Assembly (NCBI GenBank): GCA_033439265.1
Contig: JAVTVX010000002.1
Location: forward strand, 14,709,174-14,773,173
DNA: 64,000 nucleotides
Source: Dillenia suffruticosa
Lineage: Eukaryota; Streptophyta; Magnoliopsida; Dilleniales; Dilleniaceae
Reading direction: 5' to 3'
Below are positions 59,819 through 64,000 of the stretch, one piece after another. The stretch's first letter is position 1. Each line of letters begins with the position of its first letter. The notes below the pieces were generated by a model. It saw only the letters and a program-made list of their open reading frames with translations. It was not told the origin of the DNA and did not search any database. The position numbers and the translations under genes are program-made.

Positions 59819-59836
59819 GTGTGTGTGTGTGTGTGT
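59819..59836. repeat. (GT)n microsatellite
   Basis: Nine GT units in the probable promoter or leader of the Agenet gene, with more GT units at 59841-59847. Confidence 0.95.
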
Positions 59837-59918
59837 AAGTGTGTGTGAAAATGAAGTCTATAAACTTTTTTTCGTGTTTGCTTTGTTGAAAGAAAGCCCC
59901 TCCCTCTCCTTTTCTCAA

Positions 59919-59936
<18 letters not shown>

Positions 59937-59949
<13 letters not shown>

Positions 59950-62652
59950 GGGTGTCAAGTTGAGAACTGAAACGTGTGACTGCGGACGAAAAAATTCGAA
60001 GAAACGGTATCCTCCGTAAATGGAGTTTGATCAGACGGGCGCAAATGAAGTGGTGTTTGACACGTGGCATCTCCCAATTAGTGACTTTCTTTTTACGAGT
60101 TTTAAATCAGGGTTGATTAGCGGTGAAGATTGGGCGGTGACCGAAGCAAAGAATGCTGTGACGTAATGTTTGGAAAATCTGATATCCTGACCGCTAGTGC
60201 CCGGTAGACTTTGGATATCGACGACTGATTTATCCACCAAAAAAAAAAAAACCGGAAAATAAAAATAAAAAATAGAATTTGTGGGATTATTTATGAAAAT
60301 TATCCAGGATATTGCTGACACGTGTCATGAGAATCTGAAGTTAGATCCGGTCAGAAGATGTGAAGGGATTTCATCAAGTGAGTGGACTGCCTCGCTGGTC
60401 ACCCTCACTCCCGGCGTCCGTGAGTACTTATATACACAATTAATCAATAAATGAAAATTAATTTTAATCATTTATGTATTTTAAGATCACAATTAAATTT
60501 TGATTATTTAAATAATTTAAACAATCGAAATTTTATTCTATTTTATTCGGCTACCACTGATTTTAAAATATTTATAAAATGCTTAATACCACTTTCCCTT
60601 TCATAGTATTCTACCAAGAATATTTTGAGCTTCCCTTTTTTTTTTTGTGGATAATGAAGTTCTTGTATTCTGTGTCTAAAATTCACGAATAATTGTAACT
60701 TTTTTGCACAATTAGGTAGCCTAGGGTTTTAAAGCTGAGATAATGCAAAAAAAAATTTATAGATTGGTAATTGTTAAATGAATTAAGACCAAATTCTTGC
60801 AATTTAAAATTTTATTAAGATTATAATTAAATTATCACATCCTAAATTTTGTAATTTTAATAAAATTTTAAACAACCAAAATTTATTCGCAATGCATCTC
60901 ATTGCCACTATTTTTGTAGGTATTAATATCAGCACGAAAATATAAAATTTTTTATTTCCACTTTCATCGTGATTTATTCAAAAATTTTCGATTTTTTTTC
61001 CTATTTTTGGGTGACGAAGTCATTGTGTTCAATATTTGAACATTCATGAATACTCCTAACTTCATTGCACTTTTGCGAAGGTTAAGACTTAGACCTAGGA
61101 TTGTGCATTTAAGATTGAATTATAGCTGCACGTGAATTGTCTTGTATAGGTCATATATGGAAGTTTTGGATGGTTGATGTTGTGCTAAGTATATTCCGCT
61201 TTGCTATTCATTTCCAAATAATTCATAAAAGTTTTGCTTTTTTTATAAACCATAAATATCTAATAATTATATTTAATCTGACTAAATTTAATTTAAACCC
61301 TTAAGGGTTAAAAATTTTTCGATACCTATTTTTATTATACGTAAAATTTGAATTTAAAATTTTATTTAATTAGTACCGATACTCGACCTTGGTAATAAAA
61401 GTTTAGCTTTTACCATTCAATTAGTCATCATTAATATTTCATCCTATTCTAATAAGTCATTTTTTATATAAATACATATATATTATCATGATATATCTTT
61501 TCAGGTCAATAAATTTTTAGGAAAACAAAAAAATTTTAATTTAGTTTTGGATAAAGGTATTAAATATTTTAATTAAGTTTTGAATTCGAAATTTATGAAT
61601 AAAAAAAATTATGTAAACTCTTCTAAATTGGGTTTGACATACTCAAATCGAATTAATTGAAATATGATTATAAATATCAGTCGGTTATTAAAAAATATCA
61701 AAGAAGAAGAAATATTTTACATTAATATCTTACCCCCTTCCAATCCGGTTTACTTTGGGTGGACCTTTTGTTTGTTCTAGCTTTCAACCTCACAAGCTAA
61801 TACGAGCCACCGCCAAACAAATAAAACAAGAAAAGTTTGTATAAATATAATAGCGAATCACCGAACCATTAATCAACTTGGAGACGAAACTGAAATAATA
61901 GCCTAAAATTGAAATTCTAAGATAGGGACACCAGGAAAGTATTTAGCATGAGCCAAATTTAGGGCTCTTTTATGAGAAGGTAGGTACGACAAGACAACTC
62001 CACCGAGGTTCAAGGTACTAGGATAAGACTCTGGCAAAAGTTGTAGTTGTGACGTTTGAAATCAACCTCACATCCGATAAAGTTACCATAAACAACAAAT
62101 AAGCTACGATGCATCACTGCTTGTCGCTTCTTGGTAATTGAAGGGAGAATACATTCTTTCACCTTCTACGAAGGCAAGAATTTTCTCGCCCACCTTGGGG
62201 TTGCATCTGACAAAGAAAGAGAGTTCCACATTCGACAGGATCAAACCACATCAAAGGTTTAAGGATTGCTAAAGGCAGGATTTTGCATTTTGAATTGAAT
62301 TAAAGCATTAAAATGCATATTTCTCAGGGGTTAGAAAGGGGAACTAGACAGTACATGAATTTTAACTGAAACTTGGGAGGTGGTCATGCGCCCAATATAT
62401 ATATTCAGTTTCAGCACACTGCAGACTAGTGGAAGGCAATTATAATGGCAGTAGCTACAATGGTACAACGCTAACATCAATGTCTCATAAAGATATGCAA
62501 GGAAAGTTCCAACCACTGTACTGAGAAAGATTTCGAGTCTTTCAGAATGCTAATCTCAATTTTCTTGGCATTTCAATTGACCCATCTATATACGGTGGCG
62601 GGCAAGGGGCAACAATGTTGAAGGCCAGGAAAATGCGGTCACGCATGTAAAT
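59937..62652. other. Intergenic region between the Agenet and DUF547 genes
   Basis: The right-hand part holds the 3' UTR of the minus-strand DUF547 gene, the left-hand part the upstream region of the Agenet gene. A degenerate SINE-family copy lies at about 61553-61705. Otherwise it is AT-rich DNA with no recognisable gene or RNA. Confidence 0.6.
61553..61705 (+). mobile_element. Degenerate copy of the local SINE family
   Basis: It shows TTTTAATTAAGTTTTGAATT, then the 3' block CAAATCGAATTAATTGAAAT and TAAATATCAGTCGGTTATTA, in the same order as the copies at 38.5 and 38.9 kb. No TSD was found. Confidence 0.5.
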
Positions 62653-63777
62653 TCATACCCACCATGGCTTCTCTGTTAAATCCCTCGACAACATGTACCG
62701 GAACTTTGAATTGTAAGGCAACCATTCTATAATCTGAGATGCCCTTCTGCTGGATGGTTGATCAATGCATTTCTGAACAGAATCATGGAGCTTTTCATCA
62801 ACATTTTCTGACACCCACTTGAGAAGATCATCTGATCCCATAGAGGCTTCCTTGGCATATCTTTCAAGCACTTTGGGTAGAAACACTTTCTTCGATTTCT
62901 TCACAACTACATTTGCTTGAAGAAATTCCTTCTTTGCCGCTTCTAGTTCTTCTTCAAGATTTGAAGATGTATAGACTTTTAGCTAGAAAAGGAAGAAAAA
63001 AAATACATATCAATTTATCCCGAACAAACTGAGAAAATCTCTATCCACATCTCAAATAACGGAAGGGTCGTCCTCCACAAATGAAAACCAAGGAATTATA
63101 AAAATCAAACAATGACTTCAAACCAACAATACAATAGCAATTACCAAGCAAGCTCCAAGAAAAGGATGTACAATTTAAGTCAACTAAACTAAACTAAGCC
63201 TCATGCCCAAAACTTCACCACGGCCACATATGTCATATCTTCCCACAGCTCAATCCAGCTTGTGCACACATGAGGTGCATAAAACTTTTCTAAACAACCA
63301 TGGACATGAAAAGTAGTGGCTCGGTTTTTAAACACTGCGACAGTTGACCGGCCCAGTAATCCACTGGCCATTCGATCAGCATATGCCGCTTGTCATGAAT
63401 AACCTTCTTAGCACATGCTGCAATTTTAATCAAGGTCGTCTCCATGACCAGAACACTATCTCACAATCGTACTATCTAGAATTTAGACCACTTTGAATCC
63501 ACCAGGTCCCATACAATCACCTCCTTATGATTAGGATCGTGCCTTACGTAAGATGTCATTTGAAACCAAAAACAATGTCTAGTGTTGATTAAGTTCAAAG
63601 AATGTAAAATAATAGTAGGAAGTTAAAAACTCATGCTGCATATCAAAATTATCTGTGACAATCTGATCTTGAAGCTGTATTCAGAATGCATAATTGTAAA
63701 ATGAGATGTGTTAGATGGGAAGAAATTACCACTGGATCTGAAAAAGCTCCCGTACAGAGTGCAAAGAGAACAAGTGG
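62653..63777 (-). CDS. DUF547 / MIP1-type protein, 3' end only
   Basis: Two terminal exons: 63730-63777 (P-L-V-L-F-A-L-C-T-G-A-F-S-D-P-V) and 62653-62982 (starting L-K-V-Y-T-S-S-N-L-E-E-E-L, ending E-K-P-W-W-V then TGA). Both junctions are GT-AG and phase 0. This is the C-terminal half of the plant DUF547 domain. I-I-E-W-L-P-Y-N-S-K-F-R-Y and the terminal E-K-P-W-W-V are characteristic. Full-length members carry an N-terminal leucine-zipper region (ternary complex factor MIP1-like) upstream, which lies beyond the right edge. The molecular function of the domain is unknown. By neighbourhood the likely Arabidopsis relative is At5g47380. No lesion is visible. Confidence 0.88.
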
Positions 63778-64000
63778 CTGGGAAGTAGGAAAACCGAAGT
63801 TTGAATTGATGAGTTGCTTTTCATCTCCAGACCTTTTTCTCATGGCTGTTGACAGAATGGTTTCAAGCCACTATACTTTGACACAAAAGAAAATTGTTAG
63901 GGAAAATTGCATTTACCATGAACAAAATACATACACTGCAGAAACCAATTAAACATAACACATGCAATATTTACGTGGTTTGGTCAACGTATCTACATCC
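63778..64000. other. Intron of the DUF547 gene, possible LTR fragment at the edge
   Basis: Upstream of the 63777 acceptor there is no further exon before the window ends. The last 40 bases (GCAATATTTACGTGGTTTGG, then GTCTACATCC-like sequence) resemble a motif common in plant Copia-type LTRs, so a retroelement may begin here. Confidence 0.35.

Overview
The window is nuclear DNA from a flowering plant, most likely a eudicot. Genes are split by AT-rich introns with GT-AG junctions (and one GC-AG), the intergenic DNA is rich in homopolymers and microsatellites, and the proteins belong to plant-specific families. I cannot name the species. Seven protein-coding loci can be supported, and their exon phases were checked by hand. 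Nothing prokaryotic (operons, CRISPR) is present.

Layout, left to right. The 5' end of a WAT1-related (EamA/MtN21-type) transporter gene lies on the minus strand at 765-1142 and runs off the left edge. A decayed PLS-type pentatricopeptide repeat (PPR) pseudogene is on the plus strand at 4376-5877. A two-exon gene on the minus strand (9382-9790) encodes a 109-aa NOXY2-like small mitochondrial protein. A single-exon matrix metalloproteinase is on the minus strand (14272-15327). A 9-exon O-fucosyltransferase gene is on the plus strand (23181-37829, 557 aa). A 14-exon gene for a 2230-aa tandem-Agenet-domain protein related to Arabidopsis G2484-1 is on the minus strand (CDS 40024-56021, leader probably near 59.6-59.8 kb). 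The last two exons of a DUF547/MIP1-type gene are on the minus strand (62653-63777); it continues past the right edge.

The rest is shaped by transposable elements. Four copies of one RTE-clade LINE sit in introns of the O-fucosyltransferase and Agenet genes, two of them with exact target-site duplications (TSDs). A SINE family of about 180-215 bp recurs at least eight times, four copies having 11-14 bp TSDs. Two other SINEs (10.0 kb and 21.6 kb) and a 5'-truncated Au-like SINE (25.7 kb) also have TSDs. A 485-bp hAT-type MITE has an 8-bp TSD (12.2 kb), and a 1.1-kb CACTA-like non-autonomous element lies at 18.3-19.4 kb.

The genes do not form a pathway. They are linked by ancestry: from memory, the WAT1, PPR, NOXY2-like, metalloproteinase, Agenet and DUF547 families also lie near each other in two duplicated Arabidopsis regions (At4g16620-At4g17330 and At5g47380-At5g47470). 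The window therefore looks like a conserved eudicot gene block inflated by intronic and intergenic insertions. I found no new enzymatic system. The most notable things are the intron-resident LINE family, the local SINE family with clear insertion scars, the PPR pseudogene, a GC-AG intron, an in-frame duplication in the metalloproteinase leader, and a composite direct/inverted repeat at 46.8-47.0 kb.
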